DNA of 64,000 nt from Siphlonurus alternatus (GCA_949825025.1 OX463782.1:27692759-27756758), one strand, 5' to 3'. Counted from the stretch's first letter, positions 23,167 to 35,400 are shown. Notes: generated by a model not told the origin, from the sequence alone. Translations and numbers: made by a program.

Positions 23167-23258
23167 GCTGTCACGGATAAGACCCATGTATAAGGCTCAT
23201 CCAATCAAAGGGCGTAATTCGTGTCACGTGTGACAGCAATTACGCCCGGTGATTGGAT
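23167..23258. repeat. Foldback hairpin with nested arms
   Basis: TCCAATCAAAGGGCGTAATT and its near-complement AATTACGCCCGGTGATTGGA flank the centre GTGTCACGTGTGAC. A second pair, TGCTGTCACG (about 23168) and CGTGTGACAGCA, overlaps the first, so two alternative stems are possible. It has the look of a short MITE core, but no other copy was found in the window. Confidence 0.6.
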
Positions 23259-23285
23259 AAAAAGTGGAACAGTTTACGCATGAAA

Positions 23286-23362
23286 TTTAAAAATTGGCAA
23301 TCGTGACTGCATCATGATTACAAGTGGGCCGGTTGAGTGATTCCTTGATGCCAATTTTTAAA
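23286..23362. repeat. Inverted repeat, about 15-bp arms
   Basis: TTTAAAAATTGGCAATC and GATGCCAATTTTTAAAA are imperfect complements around a ~45-base spacer containing AGTGGGCCGGTTGAGTG. It directly follows the previous hairpin, so the two may be parts of one foldback element of about 200 bp. Confidence 0.5.
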
Positions 23363-23431
23363 ATAAACAAACCTGTATCGTTATAGCAAAAAAATAAATA
23401 AAATAAAAAAGTAAAAAAAGACAGACCGACA

Positions 23432-23623
23432 AACAAATAATTGTCATTTACGATGGTGGTTACTTTCAAAGTTTGGAAAAAATAGTTCTTATTGCAAATT
23501 ATGCAAATTATTATCTAATTTTGTATTATTGTGAGTAGGTAGAAACTTGATAGGCATTATAATTTATAATTACGTGCGTGGGATGTTCGAATGTACTTGA
23601 GAGACTACTAATATAAATTTATT
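23432..23623 (+). repeat. Family D dispersed repeat, full copy
   Basis: This ~190-bp block is repeated in inverted orientation at 30797-30990. Shared blocks include CATTTACGATGGTG, TAGAAACTTGATAGG, AATTTATAATTACGTGCGTG and TTGAGAGACTACTAATATAA. By eye most positions agree, with small indels. It has no coding capacity, terminal repeats or A-tail, so the class is unclear. Options are an internal piece of a LINE, a SINE body or an inverted segmental duplication. Confidence 0.75.
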
Positions 23624-24489
23624 TGAGTCTTTAGGGAAATTCTATAATTTAATTTATTAAGGGGTGTATATTAGGGAGTTCAAGTTGTGTTTGCAATATG
23701 AAACAACTTGAATGTTCAACGTTAAATGTTTTTATTTTTCCAATAATATAACATTTATACGCAAATATTAAAATATCTAATTATATAATAGCTATTATTT
23801 CTTGGAAAATTTTAATCATAAATTCTTTAAAAATATACTTTCATGATAAATTCATTTAAATTTAATAACCGAAATATTTCTTCTTTTTTTTTATTTTTTT
23901 TTTTTATTGGTCATGTTTTAATTTACAAGATCAGCCAAGGTTATTAAATATAACCTTATTGGCCGATACAAAATACATAAATATTTTTCTTCAAGACCCT
24001 TAATATAGTTATTGTTGAATTTAAACACATTATTTCCCCTTACAAAATAAATTAAACAAAAAATATAAATAAATATGAAAATTGAATGACATTTTTTTTT
24101 TCTATGTCAGAGTACAAATAATATATAATTATATGTTGTTGTTTTTTTGTTTTTTTCTTAAGAAATAACAAAACTCAAAATTACAAAATATGAAAAGATT
24201 ATTCTAAGGCTCTAATACATTGTCATATTTAAGTTTTATTAAGCAAAATATATTATTATTATTAATTTAATTAAACACTATTAATATAAATATATTATTA
24301 AAAAACAACACTTAAAAAATACAAATTATTTAATAAAATTCCATTCTAATTAATTTTTAACAAACAAATTTAAATTAATTTTAGAACAAATATATACTAT
24401 AGTAATAATAAATAAGAAAATTGTGTTAAAATGAATAAAAGAAATCGAATAATAAACAAAGTAAAAGAGGGAAAAAAATTCTTCTATTG
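23624..24489. other. AT-rich non-coding DNA, no gene seen
   Basis: A/T-rich sequence lies here with homopolymer runs. The possible LINE tail at 23884-24005 is listed separately. No coding sequence is recognisable. Confidence 0.55.
23884..24005 (-). repeat. Possible LINE 3' end (minus strand)
   Basis: Read on the minus strand, GGCCAATAAGGTTATATTT and AATAACCTTGGCTGATC form a stem-loop. TTGTAAATTAAAACATGACC and a long A-rich tail with AATAAA follow. This layout is typical of a non-LTR retrotransposon 3' UTR. No open frame remains, and the clade cannot be assigned. Confidence 0.35.
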
Positions 24490-24800
24490 AAAAAAACCAA
24501 TCCACTCTCTTTGCCGGGAATTCAATCAGATGGTGTAATTCAAATCCGTACGTCCTTTTCGTACTGAGACCACCAGAGTAAAGAGAAAGTGCCGCGGTGA
24601 CTCGTCCACGCGGGTAATGCATTAACGCTTCAGTCCAAAAAGCAGGATGTGTAACAAGGAGGGGGATATCCAATCAGTCGAGAGCGAGAGATCTTCTCCT
24701 CCGGTACCGCTAGATTACGCTTGGATCAATGATTGTGCGACTGTGTGGTGAGGACCATCTATTCAACGTATAAGTGAATACCATTGGACCAAACCATTGA
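24490..24800. other. GC-richer unique island
   Basis: About 300 bases of mixed composition have CpGs: AAGTGCCGCGGTGACTCGTC, CACGCGGGTAATGC and CCTCCGGTACCGCTAGATTA. The borders with AT-rich DNA are sharp. The minus-strand open frame through it (to 24673) has a C-terminal half encoded by AT-rich flank and is not credible as a gene. It may be regulatory or an unrecognised exon. Confidence 0.3.
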
Positions 24801-25060
24801 ATCAACCACAAGATTTTTAGTATCGATAAACCGTATGAAAATGGAATTAAATTGATTTATAATGAAACATTATATACGACTTACTAAAGTTTATTTTTAT
24901 ATAAAAATTCTAATATTTGCTAAAATTGATGTAATTAATTAATATTGAATTAATATTATCAAGGGCAAATTTAGCTTATTTGTGGAAAGAAGAGGGAGAG
25001 AGAAGGGGTGTTCTATCCAACGAAAGCTATTTTTGGAAGTTCGGTGATGGTGGACATGAT

Positions 25061-25182
25061 GAAAGCAATCATGAATGAGTTATCCAGCTTTCTCACTAAC
25101 CACGGTTAGCGCCGTTGATTTAGACTAGCCTAAACGTTGTTATTGAAAATTCTGGATAGCTCCCTTCGTGTGATTTGCGCAT
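25061..25182. mobile_element. Family B foldback MITE
   Basis: The left arm GAAAGCAATCATGAATGAG then TTATCCAGCTTTCTCACTAA and the right arm, read as reverse complement (ATGCGCAAATCACACGAAGG, GAGCTATCCAGAATTTTC), are diverged inverted repeats. The internal palindrome AACCACGGTTAGCGC marks the family. The unit is about 120 bp and non-coding. It compares with the hairpin at 47258-47414. Confidence 0.65.
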
Positions 25183-27225
25183 GAAAACAACTTCATGTAT
25201 TTTGGGATTAAGCTACGCCTGTTTCAATTGTGCCAGAAACAAGATAATATATAATATCTGTTGATGTGAGTAATTGCTACTAACGTTATCCAACAAAGAA
25301 ATGTTTTCTACTGGCGTCTATTGAAATTCTTTTAATTGGATTTTTCTCTTTCTAAATACATCTTTATATATATAACATGCTTTTTCTCGTATTGCATATT
25401 TCTCTTAAAATTTATTACAGCACAAAAACTTGGTACAAAACGAAATTAATTAAAAATAAGTTGATATTGTTATTTCCTTATTATTAAAAGTAGCAAATTT
25501 TTATTATGCGTGGTTTCCACTACAATTTCATAAATCACTTTTTTGTTATATAATTATACTTAAACTTATTTAACAAAGGCATCCATGCATTAAAAGTTTT
25601 CGAAATGGAATTAAGTTATAATGATGTTTGTTTTACCAGAATTAAAACAAACAAAATTCTTAAACAATATATGTAAAATTTTACCTTTCAAATTTTAACT
25701 TTTGATGTAAAAGTTTTAAAATAAAAAAAGATTGTTGACCCCGCAAGTGTTTTGGTATTGGTTTTTCACAAAATCTCTTTTGTCTAAATGATTTTAGCTG
25801 AAACAATAGGTTCTTTTCTTGATAAAATTTTAAAGAAAAATCTTTCTACTGTAAAATATAAACAAAAATAAAGAACAAAATATTGACATAAAAAAATATT
25901 GGTTTCGATGTTGTTGCTGTTTCCTTGTAGTCTTGTTTACTAAAATAAAAATATAAGTATATGGTAGTATGGTTTCTTAGGCTGTTTGGTATATTATTCT
26001 TGCCTGCCTAGCTCAGAAAATACGTACATATACAAGTCGTGAGACGATCAATGTTTTGCAATTTGCCGTACGCTTCTTTGCTCCCTCGCACACGACTCAT
26101 GAATGTACAGTATCCACTCTTACTTCCTTTGCTTAGTCACAGAATCCAAGATACGTGGACCAAGGTGTATTCGATTACATTACCTTTATTTATATCAACT
26201 TTAGGGTAGCTTAATTTGTATTCAAAACTTTTAAAATTTCTTTTCCCCGAAAAAATGTATATATTATGTTATGGAATTATCTCTGGCGTAGTATACAGTA
26301 TTATCGATAAATTGAGTAATTTACACGTGATTTACCCCTGCAATGTTATGCAGAATTACACTCTGATCTCTTATTATTTAACTTGTCACATTTTTATCTC
26401 TACGCGTTTATTTTGTAACTTTAGTGTGATATATTACCTTAGATATGAATTGATCTTGGAGTTTTGTCAAAGAATTTTGTCTAATCTTGGATGCGATTCG
26501 TTTGCTATGTCTTAAGAACATTTCATTCCTTTGAATAGCTTTAGCATCCAAGGCGGCCTGTCAGTAAATCTAATATTCTAGTCAGTCGTAGAATCGGCCT
26601 GGGTGCAAGGGAATTGGCTTTACCTGGAAGAGAGGGAGTCGCTTCTTTGGCAGAACCAATCAAGTAGAAATACGTCTTCATGCAGAGCGCTGCACAAAGC
26701 AAAGCGTGATGCACTGAAAACCATTAAAAATAATCTCAATTCATTCTTTTTATTCAATATCAAATTAGTATTTCAAAATTTGTTAAGGTAACTACTTTTT
26801 TTTTCTCTATTATTTTCTCTATTTTTTTTTTTTTTTTTTTTTAATAATCCATGCATGGCTTTAAAATTAAAGTATCGCGTTTAAAGTTCTATTTTAAGGT
26901 GGGTGAGGGGTACCGAATGCTTATATAATTAATTGCAACTGAAATAGATTTTCGTGTCATTTTTAACTGTGTAACCAAAATCGTTACTTTTTTAATCAGC
27001 GGCAGCCCTACTGTTTCGTACCCCGAGAATTAGGCCACACACCTTACTTCATGTCCCCTCAAATAGGCTGACATGAGCGGTGAGGTACTGCTATCGAGCA
27101 CAAAGCAAATGCATTACAGAGAAAATATTGCTCAGAAATATACCTACATTTGAATCTGCAAGCGCTACAGTATCGATTACATAAACAAAATCACCGGTGT
27201 ACAAGTACATATGTGAATGGTACAG
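25183..27225. other. AT-rich non-coding DNA with moderate patches
   Basis: No recognised gene. A 99-codon open frame at 26216-26515 is hydrophobic and Tyr/Ile/Leu-rich, as AT-rich random sequence gives, and has no known domain. Slightly GC-richer patches lie at 26040-26170, 26580-26710 and 27000-27130. A 22-base poly(T) run is near 26822-26842. Confidence 0.5.
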
Positions 27226-27569
27226 TGAACAACCAGCATGGAAAAATTTTATTGCAGAATTGAATGAAAGGTAACAAATTATAATACTCTGATTTTTTTC
27301 AGATTTTTTTTTAATTTTGGAACTATATTTAAATAATTATTGAACAGTTCTATAAGTTATGTTGGCTGTACTAGATCTTTTAAAATAAAAAGGATAGGGC
27401 CTAGACTTTTATTGACACCTCCAGGGAGCGTGTCCACACTTTCAAAATTATTTGAAAATAGTTCCAGGACTCAAAAAAAAAAAAAAAAAGAGCTGAAAAA
27501 ATTCAAATTAACATTATTTGGGTTCCTCTATTCATTTCTGCAATAAAATATTTTCATGTAGGTTTTCTA
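27226..27569. mobile_element. Family A foldback element, diverged copy
   Basis: The left arm has TGAACAACCAGCATGGAAAA, TTTTATTGCAGAATTGAA and TTTAAATAATTATTGAA. The core has AAAAAGGATAGGGCC and TTGACACCTCCAGGGAGCGT, in the same orientation as the 15.37-kb copy. The right arm has AGCTGAAAAAATTCAAATTA, TTCATTTCTGCAATAAAATA and TTTTCATGTAGGTT. A 17-base poly(A) has expanded inside the right arm. A 68-codon open frame across the core is incidental. Confidence 0.75.
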
Positions 27570-29370
27570 TTATATGATGAAGTTATTATAGTTATCAATC
27601 TTTAAAAATATGTTCTTTAAAAAATAACACAATAAATTATATTATAATGACATACTTGTGTGCTAGGTAAATTAAACATTATTAATTAACGACATGCTAT
27701 ATAAATATAATTACTACATAGTTATACATACTACGATATAGTATAGTTTTAACAATGCACAATCATATTATTTTCAAAGTTAATTTTTAAATTAAAATGT
27801 ATTTTATTTATTATAGTTTGAATATTAGTGATAAATACATATATATTTCAATATCATATTATAAGAGAATGTGTGTTGTTACATAATATCAATATTTCGT
27901 TTCCAACAGTTTTTTTTTTTTTGTAGCTGAGCATACTTTAATTAAGAGTTTTGCTTAATAATTAATTATTTTCTAAAATTACTATTAATAATTACGCAGT
28001 ACTACACTAACGTATTAAATTGCTATGTTATATATTTATAAACGTTAGGTATCATGTTTAACGATCCTATCATACACAGAATAATTATTATTATTGTTAT
28101 CCATCATGAAACAGAAATCCGGATTAAACTACGCTGCGTAAATCAGATTTTCTCTACATATTTGCACGTGGATAAATATCTACTATATATAATATATTAA
28201 TACTAAACGCATGCATGAATGAATGGTTGCTAATTCCCGTATTCAAAGTCTAAGTTAATCTATACATAAGCGGATTATTTTCAGAAATTCCAGCTTTTAT
28301 ATCGAAAACATTAATTTTACAATATTCTCCTTTAAAAAGCTTTATATTATTTCATACTAAAAATAATATGCACTTGAATAAGTTTTGTTCATGATGTGTG
28401 AAGCAACATGTTGTCAATTTTAATTAAATTTAATTTTAAGAGATAGTTATTATGTTGTAAGTTTCATCATTTTGTTTCAAATTAAGCTATAAATAAATTA
28501 TATTTATTACACTGCTTTCTCAGATTAAAAAAAATATATATTTCGATCCTAACTTTAGATAAATATAATTATGTATCAGTTTGAGGAAAGTTAAAATTTT
28601 AATCATCAGATATCTAGTAGCTCAAATAAAACTGTTCGTACTTTATTGTACTTTATCCATTCACTATATTATATAAATCAATTAGCTTCATCCAATGTCT
28701 AATTTTAGAAATGGATTAACTTGAAAACTAGTTCATTTTAAATATTCTAGTGATGCAATTCTTATAAAAAAGTAACAAATATAGGAAATAAATTATTATT
28801 AGCATTTTTTTAAAAAAAAAGAAAAACGAAAGAACATGTGTGCATTATATTATGATACACCTTATTCAACCAAAATAAACCATATAATATATTTAAATAT
28901 AATAAATAAGCCTTAATATGTTTTCTGAGAGAAATAGAATAATGCTATATTGAAGAAGTAAAATGGTTTTAGAAACACAAAATTTATTTCTGCTACGTAA
29001 TCCTCAGACGAGGGCATTCAAGCACCGACGTTCGGAGCTCCATGCGGTGAGAGGGGGGTGGGGGATGCATATTGATCAACTGAAAGATGTTACAACCGTT
29101 CTCAGTCGACAACTCGAGTCAGAAATAACATGTACATTCCATAAAGGTATTCTTAGGAGGAGGAACAAATGTTAAATGCAATTGTAATAGTCTTCAACGC
29201 CATTACCATTTGTGTATGTAGAATACAAGATTCCAAGATAAATTTAAAATATCAGGTGTAATGGAGAATTTATTAAAAAAAAAAGCATCCCATCCAGCTT
29301 AAAGTGTCCTTAGAGAATTTAATTGAGAAAGAATTGCGGTCATTTTCAAGTTCACATATCAACACTTCTT
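27570..29370. other. AT-rich non-coding DNA, no gene seen
   Basis: Mostly very A/T-rich. A mixed patch at about 28995-29110 (AGCACCGACGTTCGGAGCTC, GTGAGAGGGGGGTGGGGGAT) interrupts it. No coding sequence or repeat match was recognised. Confidence 0.5.
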
Positions 29371-29520
29371 TAGGTGTCATTGAGGGAACTGTGGAAAATA
29401 TATATTCAAACGGTCCCCGCTTTGTCAATGTTCAAATTCAGAGACTTCATACCAAAACTCCATATAAATGCATTGCGCAGGGTGAAAAGCGAGATGAATT
29501 TATCTCTAGGAGGGAGTAAC
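29371..29520 (-). mobile_element. 5S-SINE body fragment, old and diverged
   Basis: Read on the minus strand it shows CTCCCTCCTAGAGATAAATT then CATCTCGCTTTTCACCCTGC and, further on, TTTTCCACAGTTCCCTCA. These align in order with the body of the SINE at 9354-9740 (CTCCCTCCCTGGGGTAAATT, GTCTCGCTTTCCACCC, TTTTCCACGGTTCCCTCA). The 5S-derived head and the A-tail are missing. The many differences indicate an old insertion. Confidence 0.65.
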
Positions 29521-29971
29521 GTAATTTTGTGTACTAACCATGTAAACTTAACAATGCGTAACAAGACAACTCCCTTCCCCGAGCCACCTTTTTTATTCAA
29601 TGTTTACTCAGTTAACCTGAATATTGATTTATATTAATACTTTCTGTTGTGATTATATACAATATATTGTAATACTTTGCAGGGTATTGAATTGTTTTGG
29701 CAGATATTCGTTGCACTAAATACGTTTACTCGTGTCAATTTTAATTTCCTCCTCTTTTTTAATGTAATTACTATAAATGCTTATATTAATTTAAATGGAG
29801 AGAGACAAAGAGATGGAGATAATTAAATATAAATACTGAGTGACTGTGACAATAAAAATCCATTTAAAAGTAAATAAAAGTGATAAAAAAAGGATTACTG
29901 TATATCAATTTATTTGATGGTTAATTACCAACATTGCACTATGGCACGATTTGGATGCAATTGGCATAGAA

Positions 29972-29977
<6 letters not shown>

Positions 29978-30050
<73 letters not shown>
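29978..30050. repeat. (TA)n microsatellite, about 36 units
   Basis: About 73 bases of uninterrupted TA alternation, preceded by an imperfect unit (ATATATGTAT). Confidence 0.95.
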
Positions 30051-30053
<3 letters not shown>

Positions 30054-30139
30054 TATCTTTAACAAAGAATCATGCAGCTAATGCAGTTAAATGTTGACGT
30101 CACACGATACTTTGAGAGATTTTGTACATTAATTTGTTT

Positions 30140-30235
30140 ACGTATTTCATTTATTTTTTATTTATTATATTTTCCACATGTTACATAATACAAAAGTTGG
30201 CAGGCGGTACTAAAACAGTCCTATAAAGAACAGAA
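30140..30235 (-). repeat. Possible LINE 3' tail (minus strand)
   Basis: The minus strand reads GCCAACTTTTGTATTATGTA, then ACATGTGGAAAATATAATAA and AATAAAAAATAAATG. That is a 3'-UTR-like sequence with polyadenylation signal and an A-rich tandem tail. There is no attached coding sequence, so the call is weak. Confidence 0.25.
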
Positions 30236-30796
30236 CGCAACAAAGTTTCGTATTTAAATAAACTAATCTATAAATTTAACATAAATTAAATAAATGGGAA
30301 AATACGCGTATAAAAATAAATTAAAACTTCCAATGAATATATTATAAAACAGTACCATACATATATTATATAATAATTTTATAAAATATAATGTCCTTAT
30401 TTAGATTCAATTTAAATATATATGATGGTTTGTATATTTTTGATGGATTTATGTAAATTTCAGTATAGTATATATTTTTCTTTTAGTAAAAATAATAAAT
30501 ATTTTGATTCAAACATGGATTCCTCTTTCAACTTCATATTATTTACAAAAACGATGGAAAATATTTAACAGTGAATTCGAGGGAGAGTGAAAAAAATATT
30601 TAATGAAAGTATAATCTCTCATGTATTTTTACTGCATACAAGAATTAAATTCTATTTCATTTTTATTTAGGTTAATGAGATTATAAAACACTAATATTAA
30701 TGTTCAAAAAATATTCAATAGAAATAATCCTCATTTCCTCGCAATAACTCAATATAACGTACAAACTGAATAAAAAAAATAGAGTTCTAATGGTTC

Positions 30797-30990
30797 TTAG
30801 GTAAATTTATATTAGTAGTCTCTCAAGTACATCTGAACATCCCACGCACGTAATTATAAATTATAATTCCTATCAAGTTTCTACCCACTCACAATATACA
30901 AAATTAGATAATAATTTTCATACTTTGCAATAAGAACCATTTTTTTCCAAACGTTGAAAGTAAACACCATCGTAAATGGCAAAATAATTA
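30797..30990 (-). repeat. Family D dispersed repeat, full copy (inverted)
   Basis: Inverted counterpart of 23432-23623: TATTAGTAGTCTCTCAAG, CACGCACGTAATTATAAATT, CTATCAAGTTTCTACCCA, AATAAGAACCATTTTTTTCC and ACCATCGTAAATGGC. The two copies lie about 7.2 kb apart head to head, so a transcript across the interval could form a ~190-bp duplex. Confidence 0.75.
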
Positions 30991-31154
30991 TTTGTTCTAA
31001 TGTTTTTGATAAGTACACTCGTCACCCAGAAAAATTCCCTACAGATACAAGAGAGGACGATTATTGATATTCTGTTCGGATAATACATTGACACTGCAGT
31101 CATCTTTGATGGAGAGAATTTTCTGAAGTGATAGTTGTACACAACTGTCGTCCT
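30991..31154. other. Spacer, nothing recognised
   Basis: Short mixed-composition sequence between the family D copy and the SINE fragment. TCTTTGATGGAGAGAATTTT and similar words match nothing else in the window. Confidence 0.5.
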
Positions 31155-31345
31155 GAAATTGGTCAAATGTCAGTCCTGTATTGAGGTTTTCTAAAGGTTC
31201 CCTCAGTCTCACCTCAATGAATGCTAGGACGCGTAACAGGCCATGTTCAACATCCTTTCCCTCCCTTATCACCACAAATCAGCCTTATCATCCACCTGTC
31301 ACCCCAAATCAAGCATGAGCTCATCCCTGTAAAAAAAAAACTTCA
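31155..31345 (+). mobile_element. 5S-SINE, 3' half with A-tail
   Basis: It begins GTCAGTCCTGTATTGAGG and continues TTCCCTCAGTCTCACCTCAA, TGAATGCTAGGACGCGTAAC and GAGCTCATCCCTGTAAAAAA. This aligns with the 3' half of the SINE at 9354-9740 and keeps the A-tail. The 5S-derived head is absent, as expected of 5' truncation. Two overlapping short open frames here are incidental. Confidence 0.75.
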
Positions 31346-32940
31346 AAATATGTCAGAATATATTATTTCAATAATAAAAAAATACACTATTGCCATCTAT
31401 TGGTGAAATAAATTTCTCGATACAACCTTATATTATAGAAATATCTTGAAATTTATAGTGGTAACAATTACCACCTTGAAGTAAATGGCATGAGAGCATC
31501 AGCCACAATGGCCATCAGGTTGTTGGTGCTCACATCTTCTCTCTGGAGCTCAGAGTGACTTGCAAGCTGCACTTGACGGTAAAATGAGAGTTTCCACTTG
31601 AGTATGTTACTGCAGGAATGTATTCAGTACTGTCTTAACAATGCATGTGTGTCGTTGTCGTAATTCCAATTGTAACAACATGTTCCACTTGCCTTATTCT
31701 GAAGAATGTTCGCTTTATTTATTTTTTTTTCTTCACGAAGGTCATATGAAAATATGTTGCATATATTTTACAAGAAGAATTTTGCTATTATTATTTAATT
31801 ATTTGATTCCATTGCAAAAACTACTTTTTAACCATTTCAAGAAGGTTTATTGTTCACTTGCTTATCACTAAAATATGAAACTTATCAGAAATGGAAGAAG
31901 GATTTTTTGCGACTAACAATATTAATTTTATCATAATTATATTTATTTTTTATGTTTATTTAATAAAAGAAATAGCAAAACTCTTTCATCTAACAGTATA
32001 ATTTAATAGTTAGAATTTATAAACCTTTTGAAATTTGAATTAAAATAAGTTACGGACTAGATAATTTAACATATTTTAGTAATAATACAGTATATAATAA
32101 TAATTCTACTAGGAATATTAATGGTGCCATGCAGCTGCATGGAACATATTTCAGAAAGTATATTTATAATTGTCTTTTAGGTATGCAAACTCCATGGCAT
32201 AAGTTCTAGAGAACGTCCTAAATTTATGAGAAATAGGCAACATTCAGTGTGTTTAATTATACATAGAATTTGTTAATGTAACTTTGGTTTGCATAAAACG
32301 TCTTTTTGAATAAGCCGCATGTTATATTTAGGTGTAACTGTGCATTTATAGACATGTTTCTCTTGTTTAACTCTGTATAAATTACATGTAAATTATGCCA
32401 TATCTATTTATTGAAAGTGCATATTACTTTTTATTTTACTATTGAATATTTTAGACATGCAAAAGAGAAACTGGATTTTATGTAAATTCAGGATCGAGAA
32501 ACTGAACTTTACATGTCATTTTTTGTGTTATAAAAGTGGGTTTGAAACTTGTAAAAAGTTAAAGGCCAGCGTTAGAAGAGAAAGAACAGTAAACCGTATT
32601 AGTGTCAAAGTTGATCCTTTGCATTTTCTGAATGGCTTGCTTAGACATTTTGAAGATTTGACGATGCTTGCAAATTTATCTTTAAATTGGAATATCTCAC
32701 CACTAAAAGACTAGAGACAAGACTATAAGAGTCTAGGGTTTCTTATAAAGTTTAATACTTAAAACAGTATATATACATATTATTGCAGTTACAAAATTTC
32801 GTATAGTATCCTTCAGGTTAAGAATTTTGGACTTCGCAGATATCTTACTAATTTTTAGACTCGCATTATTATCATAATTATATACTAACCATATGTTCAG
32901 CATTAAATTAATTAACATGAATGAAGATTTTTAGAATAGA
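31346..32940. other. AT-rich non-coding DNA, no confident gene
   Basis: A mixed patch at 31490-31620 (GGCATGAGAGCATCAGCC, GTGACTTGCAAGCTGCACTT) sits in AT-rich sequence. A 90-codon plus-strand frame at 32442-32714 is less biased in composition than most here, with basic and Cys-containing stretches. It could be a decayed transposon-coding fragment, but no domain is recognisable, so it is not called as a gene. Confidence 0.45.
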
Positions 32941-33000
32941 AAATTGCTTTATTGCGGTGAGGTTTAGGCAAGCCCACTCTTACACCTAACCGCCAGTACA
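32941..33000 (-). repeat. Possible retroelement 3' end (minus strand)
   Basis: The minus strand reads GGCGGTTAGGTGTAAGAGTG, then GGCTTGCCTAAACCTCACCG and CAATAAAGCAATTTT. GCGGT..AGGT pairs with ACCT..ACCGC as a stem-loop, followed by a polyadenylation-like signal. The words TTGCCTAA..CCTCA..GCG recur at 46094-46160 in the same orientation, which supports a dispersed family. Confidence 0.4.
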
Positions 33001-35400
33001 AAATAATATTAGTATTAGTACAAAATAATATTTTACAAGGAAAAATTATAAAATAAATTCTTACGTGGCCGTTACAGGGTCAAAAGTTTATCTGTATGAG
33101 AAAATTATACAAAATACGTAGTTGATATAATCAAAAGACATTTTCTGCAATGTAATGTTCAAATTTCTTTATTTTTTTATTTAGTATTTTCCATGAATAT
33201 AAATAAAAAATTATTCAATATTTATACTACTTGTTGGTTCAGTTATTTATTCTTATTTTAATGCAATATCAAATGAATTCTGTTTCATAGACTTAAGTAA
33301 ACATCATTGTCAATATATACATTTAGCTTACCTTCTTTAAAGCAACATATATATTTTTTTAAATAATCAGCTTAAATAAGCATAAAAATCAATATAGAGA
33401 TACTTAAAAACCCAACTTTAAGTAATAAACATAAAAGCTATTGTGTAACAGTATAAACTGTAATATCTTTTGTAGCTTTAAATTAAAGTACTTTATTAAT
33501 ATACTATATTACTTTCATCATAAATTATTACAGTCATCAATAAATTTAATATTATACCTTTAGAAAATAGACATTAATTTTATTAGTATAAGATAAATTA
33601 TTTCCTTATAATATACTTTGTTTGAAAGTTTCCTAGATGGGTTTATATTGTTTAATGGTTTATGTCAATTGAAGTTAGCAGTTATGTCATTTTCTTAAGT
33701 CTATGTGACCTGGATTGCACTAGACTCGAACTAGAGACCCAAGGTAACTTGAGAAGTGAGCACCAATCTTCTCCCATTACTTCTTTCCCTGGGTCATTAG
33801 CTCAGTATGGTCTCAAGGGTCATCTCAGCAAGCTGCCACCATATAAGTCCGTCTAAAGAGATATATATCTCTACCGTCAACTTACTAGCATTGAACCCAC
33901 TGGACCTAAAGCGAAAAATAAGTATAATCCAAGTCTTACTTCAATCTTTCTGAAATGAGATTTTTTATAAACATTTTTTTTTTTATACTTTTATATATTT
34001 TATAATGAAGTTATAAGAATTATGACGTCAGAACATTATAATGTAATCATCTTTATATCTTCAATAAATTATTACGCTATATTATATTTTTTAACTTGAC
34101 AATGAAATATATTATTTTTAAGTGCGTATAATTTTTTAAATTAATGACTTAATAACTTTCACATTAAAAGTGATATAACTTCAATTCTTAAAAATACACA
34201 TTATAATTTTCATAATTACTATCTATAAATGTTAATATATTTAACACATAATAAAAATTCTTATTAATGCAAGAGCTTTTTATGTATATTTATATGGTTC
34301 CAATTTTAAAGTTAAAACCATTGTATTATTTTTGTTTCTTTACAAGTATATTAAAATTTAACTGACAGAACAGTCAACCTCTGTTAAAATGTTTGATACC
34401 AAACTGAAAAACCAATTTTTTTTTTCTTTCTTCCCCCTTTTATATGCAATTATGTACTGTTTCAGGTTGTTTCTGTTGGTCTATATTTTAATAAATAAAT
34501 AAAACATTTTTTTTTTTTTTGAGCTGTTGCGATGCAATATTTCTAAATTTTCAAGTCTTCTCATAATAAAAATACATATAAGGACATATAAAAAGATAAA
34601 ATGCCAACAAGATGCTATGTTGTATTTATGCTTACAAGATAAATAGATTATATTTACTATAAAAATGAAAAAAATAATTGAGATGTCTACGTCAATATTC
34701 TACTAGTTGAAACAAGTTAATAAAAACAGTTGTAACAATAAAAAAATTCTAAATTCTCTTAATAAAAAAAGAGTATTACAATATTAAAGAATTTTATTCA
34801 GAGGACACAAAAATAACAGATGGAGATGTAGCAAACTGGAACGTAGCTGACACAGCATAATAATTACTATAGTGAGAAAACCAATATATTAATGTAAAAC
34901 TTAATTATCATCCATTAAGATCATCAAGATAATGTGATACAGTGAAAAAAAAAAAAAAAAAAAAAAGGGAAAAATAACATCAAACATGTGATTGTGGTTA
35001 AATTTTCATATTAAAATTTTATAATTTTCATAATAATTCATACAAGAAGAGTAAGTGCATCAAGAAACTTATTGTACTGTGAAAAGAAGAAATAAATTAT
35101 GTGAATATATGACAATTTATGCAAAAGTGCTTTTTAAATAACTAATTTACTACTAGTAAATTGTTAAAGTAACTAATTATTTTGTCAAGATGTATAGATT
35201 TTTAATTGAATTTAAAAGTTGTGTGTTAAATATATTATGGTGCTAATGTGATGTTTAAAAGGACACAATTTTAATTATTGTATTAATTTTATAGATCATA
35301 TATATTTTAAATATTGTTTGGGTCTATGTGTTTAAATTTATTAAATTTAGGCTAATTTTAATTAGAATTAAGTATGTTACATATTTAATGTAATAATTGA
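33001..35400. other. AT-rich non-coding DNA, no gene seen
   Basis: A/T-rich throughout, apart from a mixed patch at 33700-33860 that includes the possible tRNA-derived segment listed separately. One TGACGTCA lies at 34023-34030, and a 22-base poly(A) at 34945-34966. The text ATTTTAATAAATAAATAAAA near 34488 could be another LINE tail on the plus strand. Confidence 0.5.
33715..33795 (-). repeat. Possible tRNA-derived SINE head (weak)
   Basis: On the minus strand TCTCTAGTTCGAGTCTAGTG contains a box-B-like core (GTTCGAGTC). CTAG arms flank a seven-base TTCGAGT loop as in a tRNA T-arm. About 36 bases before it, TTGGTGCTCACTT is a poor box-A candidate. No full cloverleaf can be drawn and there is no A-tail, so this may be chance. 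Confidence 0.2.

Larger units (their letters stand above)
29521..30796. other. AT-rich non-coding DNA, no gene seen
   Basis: Apart from the (TA)n array and the possible LINE tail listed separately, this is A/T-rich sequence. One TGACGTCA palindrome lies at 30095-30102 just past the TA array. Confidence 0.55.

Noticed and set aside
26216..26515. 99-codon plus-strand frame rich in Tyr, Ile and Leu
   Set aside because: Composition expected from AT-rich random sequence and no recognisable family. Not called as a gene.
33711..33732. ATTGCACTAG, resembling the start of miR-92-family microRNAs
   Set aside because: Similarity ends after the seed region, and the 50 bases upstream do not pair to make a hairpin.
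33786..33810. TTAGCTCAGTATGG, a good box-A-like sequence, considered as a plus-strand tRNA
   Set aside because: No box B (GTTCGA) at the right distance and no acceptor stem.
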